Notes: generated from the letters alone by a model not told the origin. A stretch of DNA of 64,000 bases from Sphingobium naphthae (GCF_020782235.1 NZ_JAJGNO010000007.1:186001-250000), one strand, 5' to 3'. Shown: positions 41,849 through 51,109, counted from the first letter of the stretch. Numbers and translations are program-made.

Positions 41849-44665
41849 ATGGCGATGCGCCTTGTTCATGCCCTGGCCTGGCTCAGCCTGGCCTTCTGCA
41901 CCGCGCCGCCCGTTCGGGCCGCCCCGCCGGACAAAGCGCTCAGCCAGCGCCACCGCTTCGACATCCATGTCCAGCCGCTCGGCAGCGCCCTGCGCCACGT
42001 CTCGACGCAGACCGGCATCCGCATCCTCTTTCCCTATGATGCGGTGGCGGGCATCCGCAGCCGCCGGGTCGAAGGCTGGATGACCACCGGCCAGGCGCTC
42101 CAACGGCTGCTGGCCGGCACGAAGCTCAAGATGACGACGACCGGCGCGGGGGTGATCGCGCTCGCCGCGCCGGTGCGCCAGACGGCGCGGCAAAGCCTGC
42201 TATCCTTTCAGTTCGCCCAGGCCAGCGCCGCCCCGGCCGGCGCGCCCGCCGCCGCATTGTCGCCCGCCCCCGATCCGGTCGCGGACTCCACCCCGATCAT
42301 CGTCACCGGCACGCGCCAGGCCAGTCGCACCGTGGCCGACAGCATGGCCCCGATCGACGTGCTGGACGCGCGCGATCTGGAGGCCAGCGGCAAGCAGTCG
42401 GTGCGCGACCTGCTCGGCACCCTGGTCCCATCGATCAGCGTGTCGAACAGCGGAGCGGGCGCCAGCTTCGCGATCAAGACGCTCTCCCTGCGCGGCCTGG
42501 CCGGCGACCAGCTGCTGGTGCTGGTCAACGGCAAGCGCCGGCACAACAGCGCGACCCTGTTCATCAACGGCACGACCCAGAATGGCCAGTCCCCGCCCGA
42601 CCTGGACCTGATCCCGTCGAACATGATCGAGCGGGTGGAGGTGCTGCGCGACGGCGCGTCGGCCCAATATGGCTCGGACGCGATCGCCGGCGTCGTCAAC
42701 ATCATCCTCAAGAGCGACACGAAGGGGGGCGCGTCGGTGCTGGGGGGCGGCGCGTGGGACGGCGGCGGCGAACAGGGCCGGTTTCAGGTCGACAATGGCT
42801 TTGCGATCGGCCGCGGCACCCTCCATGTCGCGGCCGACGCCTATCTTCAGGGCCGCACCATTCGCGGCGGCCCGATCACCTCCAGCCTCTATGCGGCCGG
42901 CGACCCGCGCGAAGCGACCGCGAACCGCATGCGCAACAAGCCCGGCCAGCCGCAGGTCGATGGCCTCAACCTCTCCTACAATGCGATAATGCCCATCGGC
43001 GCGGCGGTGGAGGTCTATAGCAGCGGCACCTGGTCGCGCCGCCACGCCGACGCGTTCCTCACCTACCGAACGCCCAACACTATCCTCAACATCCCGGCCC
43101 TCTATCCCGAAGGCTATATCCCGCATTTTCATATCCAGGATCGCGACAGCCAGGTTACCGGCGGCCTGCGCGGTGATGGCCCCGCCGGTATCCGCTTCGA
43201 CCTCAGCACCAGCTACGCCCGCAACCAGGCCCGCTATACCGAGGAGTCGCTCAACGTGTCGCTGGGACCGAACAGCCCCACCCGTTTCCATATCGGCACG
43301 GTGACGGCGACCGAATGGACCAGCAACATCGACCTGCAACGCGATGTGCCGATCGGCCTTGCAGCGCCGCTGCTCGTCGCGCTGGGCGCCGAATATCGGG
43401 AAAATGGCTACAGCATCGCGGCGGGGGACCCCGCTTCCTATGTCGACGGCGGCTATCGCTCGCCCGCGGGTACTCCCTTCGCCGGCGAGACCCGCACGCC
43501 CGGCGCGCAGGGCGTGACCGGCTTCGCCCCCGAAACCGCCGGCCATCACCGGCGCCGTGCGTGGTCGGCCTATCTCAACCTGGAACAGAAGATCGCCCAC
43601 GGCGTCGAGGTCGCGCTGGCCGGCCGGCATGAGGATTATTCCGACTTCGGCACGACCGACACATGGAAAGTCTCGGCCCGCATCGACCCCCTGCGCGGCG
43701 TCGCGCTGCGGGGCACCGCCAGCACCGGCTTTCGCGCGCCCACGCTCCAGCAGCGCCATTATGCCTCATCCAGCACCATCGGCGTGCTGTTCCCCGGCGA
43801 AACCACCACGCGCCTCGCCCCGGTGCGCGCGCTGCAGGTCGATGATCCCGTCGCCGTCGCCTGGGGCGCGCAGCCGCTCAAGCCCGAAAAATCCATCAAC
43901 CTCTCCGCCGGGCTGGTGCTGACGCCGCTGCCTGGGCTCAGCCTCACCATCGACGCCTATCAGATCAGGATCCGCGACCGCATCCTGCTGAGCGGCACGC
44001 TCTCCGCTTTGCCCGACGCGACGCGCGCCAGCGGCTATAATGGCCTGGGCGACATATTGCTCGCCGCCGGACTGGATCCGGTGCAGAGCGGCTTCTACTT
44101 CTCCAACGCGGCCAGCACGCGCACTCGCGGCCTCGACATCGTCGCCAGCTGGCGCGGGGACCTGGGCGCGTGGGGCAGCGCGCTCCTCACCCTGTCAGGC
44201 AATCTCAACCAGACCATCTTCACGCGGCTCGACGTGCCGGACATGCTCGCCGACATCGGCGTCAGCCTGATCGACCGGGCGCGGCAGGGCGATTTCACCA
44301 AGGGCACGCCGCGCAACAAGATCATCGCCAACCTCAACTGGACCCGGGGCGACGCGATGCTGAACCTGCGCGCGACGCGCTATGGCGAAGTGACGCAAGT
44401 GGCCGCCCGCACCGTCACTGTCGATGGCGACACCTATTATCCCGACGAAGTGATCGCGCCCAAGACCATCTTCGATCTGGAACTGAGCTACGCCCTGGCG
44501 CAGGGCGTCCGCATCGCGGCGGGCGCGAACAACCTCTTCAACATCTATCCGACGAAACTCAGCGCGGTGAACCAGGGGACGTCGGGCTTTTCGCTCTACA
44601 ACCCCTATTCCCCCTACGGCATCAGCGGCGGCTTCTATTATGGCAAGCTCATGCTGACCTTCTGA
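41849..44665 (+). CDS. TonB-dependent receptor with N-terminal STN signalling domain
   Basis: A 938-residue protein. Signal peptide (LVHALAWLSLAFCTAPPVRA), then an STN secretin/TonB short N-terminal domain at about 30-110 (FDIHVQPLGSALRHVSTQTG, YDAVAGIRSRRVEGWMTTGQ), TonB-box-like DSTPIIVTGTRQASR, plug (GKQSVRDLLGTLVPSISVSN, IERVEVLRDGASAQYGSDAI, AGVVNIILKSD) and a barrel ending YYGKLMLTF. STN domains in FecA-type receptors signal to an anti-sigma factor, but no sigma/anti-sigma pair is nearby. The substrate is unknown. The ATG at 41849 lies after CTGGGGGAAA. Confidence 0.88.
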   Translation: MAMRLVHALAWLSLAFCTAPPVRAAPPDKALSQRHRFDIHVQPLGSALRHVSTQTGIRILFPYDAVAGIRSRRVEGWMTTGQALQRLLAGTKLKMTTTGAGVIALAAPVRQTARQSLLSFQFAQASAAPAGAPAAALSPAPDPVADSTPIIVTGTRQASRTVADSMAPIDVLDARDLEASGKQSVRDLLGTLVPSISVSNSGAGASFAIKTLSLRGLAGDQLLVLVNGKRRHNSATLFINGTTQNGQSPPDLDLIPSNMIERVEVLRDGASAQYGSDAIAGVVNIILKSDTKGGASVLGGGAWDGGGEQGRFQVDNGFAIGRGTLHVAADAYLQGRTIRGGPITSSLYAAGDPREATANRMRNKPGQPQVDGLNLSYNAIMPIGAAVEVYSSGTWSRRHADAFLTYRTPNTILNIPALYPEGYIPHFHIQDRDSQVTGGLRGDGPAGIRFDLSTSYARNQARYTEESLNVSLGPNSPTRFHIGTVTATEWTSNIDLQRDVPIGLAAPLLVALGAEYRENGYSIAAGDPASYVDGGYRSPAGTPFAGETRTPGAQGVTGFAPETAGHHRRRAWSAYLNLEQKIAHGVEVALAGRHEDYSDFGTTDTWKVSARIDPLRGVALRGTASTGFRAPTLQQRHYASSSTIGVLFPGETTTRLAPVRALQVDDPVAVAWGAQPLKPEKSINLSAGLVLTPLPGLSLTIDAYQIRIRDRILLSGTLSALPDATRASGYNGLGDILLAAGLDPVQSGFYFSNAASTRTRGLDIVASWRGDLGAWGSALLTLSGNLNQTIFTRLDVPDMLADIGVSLIDRARQGDFTKGTPRNKIIANLNWTRGDAMLNLRATRYGEVTQVAARTVTVDGDTYYPDEVIAPKTIFDLELSYALAQGVRIAAGANNLFNIYPTKLSAVNQGTSGFSLYNPYSPYGISGGFYYGKLMLTF

Positions 44666-44680
44666 CGCGGGATCCGCGCT

Positions 44681-45286
44681 TCATTGCGCGCCGGTCACCA
44701 TGGCGCGCGCCCGATCGGTGGCGCTGCGCGTATCGCCGGCCAGCTTCTTGACCTCCGCCGCCACGACCGCGAAGCCCTTGCCCGCCTCGCCCGCCCGCGC
44801 CGCTTCGATGCTGGCGTTGAGCGCCAGCAAGTTGGTCTGGTTGGCGATCAGGCCGATGCTGTTGACGATGTCCGACAGCCCGTCGACCGTGTTGCGCAAT
44901 TCCATGCGCAGCTGGTGCGCGGGCGTCGTGTCGGTCGCAATCTTGAGGATGCGTTCGACCGATCCGTCGGCGCGGAACACCGGATTATAGGTCGCCTGCA
45001 GCCATATGGCCCGGCCGCCCTTGCCGACCCGCTTATACTCGCCCGCATCGAACTCGCCGCGCCCCAGCTTGCGCCAAAAATCGGCATAGGCGGCCGTGTC
45101 GGCATAGCCGGGCTCGCAGAAGATGCGGTGATGCCGGCCTTCCAGGTCGGCCAAGGCATATCCCATCGTCGCCAGGAAAGAATCATTGGCCCACAGGATG
45201 ATGCCCCTGGGATCGAATTCGATCACCGCCTGCGATCGGCATATCGCGTCCCATGCCGCTTGCGGACTGTGCGTGGCTTGCACCAT
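44681..45286 (-). CDS. Short PAS-domain chemoreceptor-like protein
   Basis: A 201-residue soluble protein. Residues 1-120 are a PAS/PAC domain ([60 protein letters not shown]). The rest is the tip of a chemoreceptor signalling domain ([40 protein letters not shown]) that stops after the descending helix starts. No membrane segment is present. The start at 45286 has AAGGAG ten bases upstream; an open frame further upstream overlaps ctrA's terminator and is unlikely. It may bind haem or flavin; no ligand can be read. It converges on the TonB receptor gene. Confidence 0.75.
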   Translation of the reverse strand: MVQATHSPQAAWDAICRSQAVIEFDPRGIILWANDSFLATMGYALADLEGRHHRIFCEPGYADTAAYADFWRKLGRGEFDAGEYKRVGKGGRAIWLQATYNPVFRADGSVERILKIATDTTPAHQLRMELRNTVDGLSDIVNSIGLIANQTNLLALNASIEAARAGEAGKGFAVVAAEVKKLAGDTRSATDRARAMVTGAQ

Positions 45287-45371
45287 TCGATGAAAACTCC
45301 TTCGCCGCTTTTCTAGGCGTCGGCTGGTAACCAAGCCGTTAAGAATGACGGGCGCGGCTCTGGCGGACACG

Positions 45372-45404
45372 AAAAGGCCGGGCGTCCCTGCGGAGCCCGG
45401 CCTT
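45372..45404 (-). terminator. Rho-independent terminator of ctrA
   Basis: Perfect stem AAGGCCGGGC (45374-45383) / GCCCGGCCTT (45395-45404), followed on the minus strand by TTTTC; it lies about 25 bases after the ctrA stop codon. Confidence 0.8.
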
Positions 45405-45428
45405 CTCACCCCCGAAATCTCGTTCGCG

Positions 45429-46136
45429 TCAGGCGACCTTGGCCTGCGTCTCCTCGACCTCATCGGGATCGCGCAGCACATAGCCGCGGCCCCAGACCGT
45501 CTCGATATAATTGTCGCCGCCGCAGGCCAGCGCCAGCTTCTTGCGCAGCTTGCAGATGAACACGTCGATGATCTTGAGTTCGGGTTCGTCCATCCCGCCA
45601 TAGAGATGGTTGAGGAACATTTCCTTGGTCAGCGTCGTGCCCTTGCGCAGCGAGAGCAGCTCCAGCATCGCATATTCCTTGCCGGTCAGGTGGACGCGAT
45701 TGCCGTCCACTTCGACCGTCTTGGCGTCCAGATTGACGGACAGCTTGCCGGTGCGGATGACCGATTGGCTATGCCCCTTGGACCGGCGCACGACGGCATG
45801 GATGCGCGCGATCAGCTCCTCGCGGTGGAAAGGCTTGGTGACATAATCGTCCGCGCCGAAGCCGAAGGAGCGGACCTTGCTGTCCATCTCGCTGATGCCC
45901 GACAGGATCAGAACCGGCGTCTGCACCTTGGCCGCGCGCAGCTTCTTCAGCACGTCATAGCCATGCATGTCCGGCAGGTTCAGGTCCAGGCAGATGATGT
46001 CATAATCATAGAGCTTGCCGAGGTCCAAACCCTCTTCGCCCAGATCGGTGGTATAGACGTTGAAGCCTTCGGTCGTGAGCATCAGCTCGATCGCCTTGGC
46101 GGTGGTCGGTTCGTCCTCAATCAGCAGCACGCGCAT
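45429..46136 (-). CDS. ctrA: Cell-cycle response regulator CtrA
   Basis: A 235-residue OmpR-type regulator. Receiver: [20 protein letters not shown], phosphoacceptor Asp in [18 protein letters not shown], Lys in [16 protein letters not shown]-binding winged helix: [61 protein letters not shown]. These match CtrA of Caulobacter and related species closely. In sphingomonads it is expected to control motility, pili and cell-envelope genes. The start at 46136 gives the canonical MRVLLIED; the upstream Met at 46223 lies in the promoter. A CtrA box lies about 90 bases upstream, suggesting autoregulation. Confidence 0.96.
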   Translation of the reverse strand: MRVLLIEDEPTTAKAIELMLTTEGFNVYTTDLGEEGLDLGKLYDYDIICLDLNLPDMHGYDVLKKLRAAKVQTPVLILSGISEMDSKVRSFGFGADDYVTKPFHREELIARIHAVVRRSKGHSQSVIRTGKLSVNLDAKTVEVDGNRVHLTGKEYAMLELLSLRKGTTLTKEMFLNHLYGGMDEPELKIIDVFICKLRKKLALACGGDNYIETVWGRGYVLRDPDEVEETQAKVA

Positions 46137-46226
46137 GTGAAGCCCCTTTGCGTCGCAGTCCCGTTCACCCCACCAGAACGGCTTCTGCTCCAAATCATTA
46201 ACCAAAAAACTTCTGAAGGACAAAGG

Positions 46227-46242
46227 TTAATTTTTCGCTAAC
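46227..46242. promoter_or_regulatory. Candidate CtrA box upstream of ctrA
   Basis: TTAA (46227-46230), seven-base spacer, CTAAC (46238-46242), against the CtrA consensus TTAA-N7-TTAAC: one mismatch. It lies 91 bases before the ctrA start codon. The 279-base spacer 46137-46415 contains no gene. Confidence 0.55.
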
Positions 46243-46415
46243 TGGCAGGAATCCACGAGTCGCGCCAAAACGAATCTGTTTACAAAGGGTTGAGCGCGAT
46301 CGCGGCCAGACGAGTCAAGCGGTGCCCGGCCCCGAAACTGGCCCCGCAACCTTGCCGCAAGGTTAAGGCACGGACGACGCGCCCATAAAAAATTCACGAA
46401 GGTTGACGCGCGCGG

Positions 46416-47309
46416 TTAACAGCCATGATGCCGGGTCAGATAGTCCAGCAGCGCCTCGACCCGCGCCGGCCGCAGGCGCGACGGCGGCGTCACCAGATGC
46501 AGGCCGAAGGGCGCGGGCCGCCACTCGGTCAATATCTCCTCCACCTCGCCGGCGGCCAGCGCGTCGCCGATGATGAAGTCGGGCAGCCGCGCGATACCCA
46601 CGCCCAGCCGCAGCGCCGGCAGCATCGCCTCGCCGCTGTTGACGGTGATGCGGCTGCGCACCTGCACCGCGACATTCTGCTGCCCCGGCCCGGCGAAGCG
46701 CCACACGTCGGGCGTCGCGACATTGGAATAGCACAGGCAGTCATGGCCGTTGAGGTCGGTCGGATGCGTGGGGCGCCCGCGCTCGGCCAGATAGGCGGGC
46801 GATGCGATGACATGCATGTGCACATCGGCCAGCCGCCGCGCCCGCAGCGAACTGTCGGGCATGTCGGCGATGCGGATGGTCGCGTCCAGCCCCATGTCGA
46901 CGATGTCGATATGCGCGTCCGACAGATGCAGGTCGACATCGACCAGCGGATGTTCCTTCGTGAATTGAGCCACCAGCGGCGCCACGCGCAGCAGCCCGAA
47001 CGTCATCGGCGCGCCCAGCCGCACCACGCCCGACAGGTCCGCCGTCTCGTCCCGCGCCGCTTCCTCCGCCGCCTGTCCCTCGGCCAGGATGCGCTGCGCA
47101 TGATCGGCCAGCCGCTTGCCGCTTTCGGTCAGCGCCAGCCGCCGGCTGGTGCGGTTGAACAGGCTGGTGTCGAGATGCTCCTCCAGCCGCGTGACCGCCT
47201 TCGACACCGTCGCCTTGGACACGCTCAGCGCGCGGGCCGCGTCGGTGAAGCTGCGATGCTCCACCACCGCGGCGAACATGGCCCAGGCTTCGAAATCGGG
47301 AAGGCGCAT
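46416..47309 (-). CDS. LysR family transcriptional regulator
   Basis: A 297-residue regulator of the subgroup that controls quinone or electrophile responses. Helix-turn-helix: RSFTDAARALSVSKATVSKAVTR, with LFNRTSRRLALTESGKRLAD; effector domain GVVRLGAPMTFGLLRVAPLVA and PSAHI-like DLHLSDAHIDIVDMGLDATI. It is divergent from the pirin-wrbA pair, separated by 106 bases, the usual geometry for a LysR regulator acting on its divergent target. The same three-gene arrangement is common in proteobacteria. Confidence 0.88.
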   Translation of the reverse strand: MRLPDFEAWAMFAAVVEHRSFTDAARALSVSKATVSKAVTRLEEHLDTSLFNRTSRRLALTESGKRLADHAQRILAEGQAAEEAARDETADLSGVVRLGAPMTFGLLRVAPLVAQFTKEHPLVDVDLHLSDAHIDIVDMGLDATIRIADMPDSSLRARRLADVHMHVIASPAYLAERGRPTHPTDLNGHDCLCYSNVATPDVWRFAGPGQQNVAVQVRSRITVNSGEAMLPALRLGVGIARLPDFIIGDALAAGEVEEILTEWRPAPFGLHLVTPPSRLRPARVEALLDYLTRHHGC

Positions 47310-47415
47310 CGGGAAACAATCCGTTTCAAAGCTGCTCGTTCAAGAAACGATCCTGATCGCTAGATTGGCGGAAAGCAAGCCGGAAGCGCCGGCTCCGTAA
47401 CGAAAGGCTTCTGCC

Positions 47416-48135
47416 ATGACGACGACCAGTGCGAGCGGCATCGAGCGCCGCCCCTTCGCGTCGCTGGGCCATGCCGACCATGGCTGGCTCAACGCGCGCC
47501 ACCATTTTTCCTTCGCGGATTATCATGACGAAGACCGGATGCACTGGGGTGCGATCCGCGTCTGGAATGATGACGAGATCGGCCCGCGTTCGGGCTTTCC
47601 GCCCCATCCGCACAGCGACATGGAAATCATCACCTATGTCCGCACCGGCGCGATCACGCATCAGGACAGTTTGGGCAACAAGGGCCGCACCGGCGCCGGC
47701 GATGTCCAGGTGATGTCCGCCGGCACCGGCATCCGCCATGCCGAATATAATCTGGAGGACGAAACCACCACCCTCTTCCAGATCTGGATCATGCCGCGCA
47801 GCCGCGGCGGCCAGCCCAGCTGGGGCGCCAAGCCCTTCCCCAAGGGCGATCGCGCCGGCAAGCTGGTCGTGCTGGCCAGCGGCGACGACGCCGACAAGGA
47901 AGCGCTGCGCATCCGCGCCGACGCGCGCCTCCTGGGCGGCACGATCAAGGCCGGGACCAGCGTCACCTATGACAGCGCGCCCGGCCGCCACCTCTATCTC
48001 GTCCCCGCCACCGGGCGGATCGAGATTGACGGCGAACGCTTCGACGCGCGCGACGGCGCCGCCATCGACAGCGGCGGCCCCATCACCATCACGGCGCTGG
48101 AGGATGCCGAGATCGTGCTGGTCGACAGCATCTGA
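47416..48135 (+). CDS. Pirin family protein
   Basis: A 239-residue bicupin. The metal site is visible: FPPHPHSDMEIITYVRTGAI (His pair), THQDSLGNKG (His), and SAGTGIRHAEYN (His and Glu). The remaining pirin features (LFQIWIMPRSRGGQPSW, a weaker C-terminal cupin, LVPATGRIEIDGERF) follow. Some pirins (YhhW, for example) cleave quercetin; others regulate metabolism or respond to oxidative stress. It precedes wrbA by 108 bases on the same strand and is divergent from a LysR gene. Confidence 0.9.
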   Translation: MTTTSASGIERRPFASLGHADHGWLNARHHFSFADYHDEDRMHWGAIRVWNDDEIGPRSGFPPHPHSDMEIITYVRTGAITHQDSLGNKGRTGAGDVQVMSAGTGIRHAEYNLEDETTTLFQIWIMPRSRGGQPSWGAKPFPKGDRAGKLVVLASGDDADKEALRIRADARLLGGTIKAGTSVTYDSAPGRHLYLVPATGRIEIDGERFDARDGAAIDSGGPITITALEDAEIVLVDSI

Positions 48136-48243
48136 AACCCCTTTGGTCCGTCCGACCCCCTCCCCTCATGGACGGGCCGGGCCGCCTGCATCCCCTCCCT
48201 CCTGCAGGCGGCCACCCCCTTTCACCCTTTCAGGCAAGGAGAC

Positions 48244-48849
48244 ATGACAATGGCTAAGGTTCTGGTTCTCTATTATTCGTCCTACGGCCATATCGAAACC
48301 ATGGCCAAGGCCGTGGCCGAAGGCGCGGCGGCCGCCGGCGCGCAGGTCGACATCAAGCGCGTCCCCGAAACCGCCCCGCTCGAAGTCGCGCAGAACGCGC
48401 ATTTCAAGCTCGATCAGGACGCGCCGATCGCCACGGTGAACGAACTCGCCGACTATGACGCGATCATCATCGGCACCGGCACGCGCTTTGGCCGCATGTC
48501 GAGCCAGATGGCGGCCTTCCTCGACCAGGCCGGCGGCCTGTGGGCGCGCGGCGCGCTCAATGGCAAGGTCGGCGGCGCCTTCACCTCGACTGCCAGCCAG
48601 CATGGCGGGCAGGAAGTCACGCTCTTCTCGATCATCACCAACCTGCTGCATTTCGGCATGACCATCGTCGGCCTCGACTATGGCTTCCAGGGCCAGATGG
48701 GCGTCGACAAGGTGCGCGGCGGCTCGCCTTATGGCGCGACCACCCTCGCCGACAGCGACGGCAGCCGCCAACCCGGCGAAGAGGAACTGGAAGGCGCCCG
48801 CTACCAGGGCCGCCGCATCGCCGAAACCGCGATCAAGCTGCACGGCTGA
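48244..48849 (+). CDS. wrbA: NAD(P)H:quinone oxidoreductase, WrbA type
   Basis: A 201-residue flavodoxin-fold protein. FMN-binding segments: [20 protein letters not shown] (phosphate loop), [24 protein letters not shown], and the WrbA-specific [37 protein letters not shown] lies near the end. It reduces quinones by two electrons, avoiding semiquinones. AAGGAG precedes the ATG by about six bases; a second Met two codons on is also possible. Together with pirin it forms a probable quinone-stress module under the divergent LysR regulator. Confidence 0.94.
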   Translation: MTMAKVLVLYYSSYGHIETMAKAVAEGAAAAGAQVDIKRVPETAPLEVAQNAHFKLDQDAPIATVNELADYDAIIIGTGTRFGRMSSQMAAFLDQAGGLWARGALNGKVGGAFTSTASQHGGQEVTLFSIITNLLHFGMTIVGLDYGFQGQMGVDKVRGGSPYGATTLADSDGSRQPGEEELEGARYQGRRIAETAIKLHG

Positions 48850-49451
48850 CCGCAAGGCGCCCGCGTCACTAACGCGGCGCTACCGGATAACGCGGCAAAC
48901 AGCCCAGGGGCTGGCGCACAAATGATGCGCCAGCCCCTTCGCGCGCAGGCCACTCGGCCGGACGCTATCAAGCCGCTCCCCGCCCCGCAGCGCCCCCGCC
49001 CCCAAGATCCCGTCGTTCCCGCGAAAGCGGGAACCCACCCCGCCCCAAACGCCTCGCTCAGAAACTGGCAGATCCAGCCGCCCAGCACGAACCCGCCCCT
49101 CCCCTGCAAGCGGAAGAGCGCCGAAACGACCAACAGCGGCCGCAACACCGTCATCCTCCCCTGGCAGGGGAGGTGGCTGGCCGAAGGCCAGACGGAGGGG
49201 TGTCCCGCCATCGTGAGGGCGACACCCCTCCGTCCCGCGCTCCGCGCGCGACACCTCCCCTGCAAGGGGAGGATAGCTGAAAACCACCACTCTCGTCATT
49301 CCCGCGAAGGCGGAAATCCAACTCTCCGCCCAATCCGCATGGATGAATTTGGATGTCCACCTTTGACGAGAAATACGTCATCGAACTATCTTCTTAGCTC
49401 ACGTAGACCGGCCAATTGGTAACTGTGCCTAATCTATCAGGGAGCAACGTC
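48850..49451. repeat. Repeat-rich intergenic region
   Basis: About 600 bases with no convincing gene. It contains GTTCCCGCGAAAGCGGGAAC (49015-49034), a related copy ATTCCCGCGAAGGCGGAAAT near 49300, and a compound palindrome at 49155-49272 (described separately). Repeats like these are scattered across sphingomonad genomes. No promoter for 49452 could be fixed, but the 3' end becomes AT-rich. Confidence 0.65.
49155..49272. repeat. Compound REP-like palindrome
   Basis: Nested inverted repeats: outer units CCTCCCCTGGCAGGGGAGG (49155-49173) and CCTCCCC-TGCAA-GGGGAGG (49254-49272), inner perfect arms ACGGAGGGGTGTC (49192-49204) and GACACCCCTCCGT (49221-49233), with TGGCTGGCCGAAGGCCAGACGG between. 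A related, inverted copy is at 51008-51102. Confidence 0.8.
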
Positions 49452-49859
49452 GTGGATCGGCGCGAGATGATTTTAGGTGGAGCGTTCTGGCTGATAGCCT
49501 TTGTCGCTTGCATTGCCGTCGCCTCATCTGCTTCCACCGTCTGCCGCACCGGGCATTGGAGCACCAAGCCTCAGTGGGATACTGACCTGAGCGCCCTGAG
49601 TGTGCTGGAATTGACTGCAGAAAATCGCATCCTGTTCGACGGCAAAGAGATTTCATGGTCCGAATTGAACGCGCGTTTACGGGCGATACCCGGACTTCCA
49701 ATTCAGCCTGTAATAGTGTTCAGACCTGCAATTGGTGCGGAATGCCGCCAAATCGTTCGGGTCCGGGCCATAATGAACGATTCTCTCGAATGCAGAACCA
49801 ATGCCTGTGCGGAAGGGGCCGAATGGGATGGACAGCAGTCGCACGGTCCGAACATCTAG
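49452..49859 (+). CDS. Small ExbD/TolR-like membrane protein
   Basis: A 135-residue protein from GTG 49452, which lies seven bases after AGGGAG; an upstream TTG at 49416 is possible. One hydrophobic helix (ILGGAFWLIAFVACIAVASS, about residues 7-27) is followed by a periplasmic part with TAENRILFDGKEISWSELNARLRAIPGLPI, which resembles the ExbD/TolR periplasmic fold, and two late cysteines (ECRQIV, LECRTNAC). No ExbB or TolQ partner is adjacent, and the base composition is AT-richer than the neighbours. Function is therefore uncertain. Confidence 0.5.
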   Translation: MDRREMILGGAFWLIAFVACIAVASSASTVCRTGHWSTKPQWDTDLSALSVLELTAENRILFDGKEISWSELNARLRAIPGLPIQPVIVFRPAIGAECRQIVRVRAIMNDSLECRTNACAEGAEWDGQQSHGPNI

Positions 49860-49977
49860 ATCGTCAGTCATTCGATATTAGCGTTCGATACACGACCGAC
49901 AGGGAACCACCCCTCTCGCCCGTCCCGCACACCCCATAACCCACGCCCCCCACGAGCCCCAAACCGCTCGCCCGGCC

Positions 49978-50976
49978 CTATAATTCCCCCCGCGCCCGGC
50001 GGATTTCGAACCATTTGCGCACATTCTCATTATGCTGCTGCAAGGTATCGGCGAAGATATGGCCGCCCTTGCCATCGGCGACGAAATAGAGCGCCCTGGT
50101 CTCCGCCGGGTGCAGCACCGCCACGATCGACAGCCGCCCGGGATTGGCGATCGGCCCCTTGGGCAGGCCGGTCATCGCATAGGTGTTATAGTCGTTGACC
50201 GCCGCGATCTCGGACTTGCGGATGCGGCGGCCCAGCGGCTTGCCGCGAGTGATGGGGTAGATGATCGTCGGGTCCGCCTGCAGCATCATGTTGGCGCGCA
50301 GCCGGTTGGCGTAGACGCCCGCCACCATCGGCCGCTCCCTGGCGACGGCGGTTTCCTTCTCGACGATGCTGGCGAGGATGATCGCCTCGCGCGGGGTCTT
50401 CACCACCAGGTTGGGCGCGCGTTCGGCCCACAGCTTCGCGATGAGCTTCGTCATCGCGTCCTGCATGCGCTTCAGCACCGCGGCGCGCGGCTCGCCCTTG
50501 TCGAACGCATAGCTGTCGGGCAGCACGCTGCCTTCCTCGGGCACCGGGATGTCGCCGGTCAGCTGGTCGTTCGCCATCAGCCGCTCATGCACCAGGATCG
50601 ACGGCATGCCTTCGGGGATGGTGACCAGCCGCGTCAGCGTCTTGCCGCCCTGCAGGATCGCCAATATGTCCTGGTTGCTCGCCTTGGCGGGGATGACGAA
50701 CTCGCCCGCCTTGATCGGCGTCGATCCGCCGAACAGCTTGGCCCGCGTCAGGAAGGCGTCGGCGGATCGCACCGCGCCCGCCTGTTTCAGCAGCACCGCC
50801 GCGTCGGACAGGCTCGCGCCCTCGGGCACGACGATGCTGATCTCCTTGCCCGCCGGCCCGTCCTCGCTCCACCCCACGACGAAGCGGAAGGCGATGAAGG
50901 CGGCGACGATCGCGCCGATCAGCAGGATGCCGCAGCCGAAGCGGCGTGTCGGGCTAGGGCGGGATCGTCTTGCCAT
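49978..50976 (-). CDS. mltG: Endolytic murein transglycosylase MltG
   Basis: A 332-residue protein with a short cytoplasmic basic N-terminus, one membrane helix (CGILLIGAIVAAFIAFRFVV) and a periplasmic LysM-like part (SIVVPEGASLSDAAVLLKQAG) followed by the YceG catalytic domain: ASIVEKETAVARERPMVAGV with the catalytic Glu, LQADPTIIYPITRG, and PIANPGRLSIVAVLHPAETR plus YFVADGKGGHIFADTLQQHN. It cuts nascent glycan strands. It lies downstream of fabF on the same strand, the conserved acpP-fabF-mltG order, with 133 bases between. Confidence 0.95.
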   Translation of the reverse strand: MARRSRPSPTRRFGCGILLIGAIVAAFIAFRFVVGWSEDGPAGKEISIVVPEGASLSDAAVLLKQAGAVRSADAFLTRAKLFGGSTPIKAGEFVIPAKASNQDILAILQGGKTLTRLVTIPEGMPSILVHERLMANDQLTGDIPVPEEGSVLPDSYAFDKGEPRAAVLKRMQDAMTKLIAKLWAERAPNLVVKTPREAIILASIVEKETAVARERPMVAGVYANRLRANMMLQADPTIIYPITRGKPLGRRIRKSEIAAVNDYNTYAMTGLPKGPIANPGRLSIVAVLHPAETRALYFVADGKGGHIFADTLQQHNENVRKWFEIRRARGEL

Positions 50977-51007
50977 GGGTATCCTTCCGTCCCGCTCCTG
51001 TTAACGC

Positions 51008-51102
51008 ATCCCCCCTGCAAGGCGGTGGCGGAGGGGCGTCGCCCTGAGGATCGCGCCCCCTCCGTCCGTCCTTCGGCCAGCCACCTCCCCTTCCAGGGGA
51101 GG
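51008..51102. repeat. REP-like palindromic repeat between mltG and fabF
   Basis: Shares CCTTCGGCCAGCCACCTCCCC and a terminal CCTCCCC-TTCCA-GGGGAGG unit with the palindrome at 49155-49272, in opposite orientation. It fills most of the gap between fabF and mltG. Confidence 0.75.
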
Positions 51103-51109
51103 CTATGCG

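Noticed and set aside
45326-45344. Second CtrA box (GTAA-N7-GTTAA) upstream of the PAS receptor
   Set aside because: The half-sites deviate from the consensus and the spacing is ambiguous.
48850-49451. Possible CRISPR array in the repeat region
   Set aside because: The repeats are palindromes of different lengths without regular spacers.
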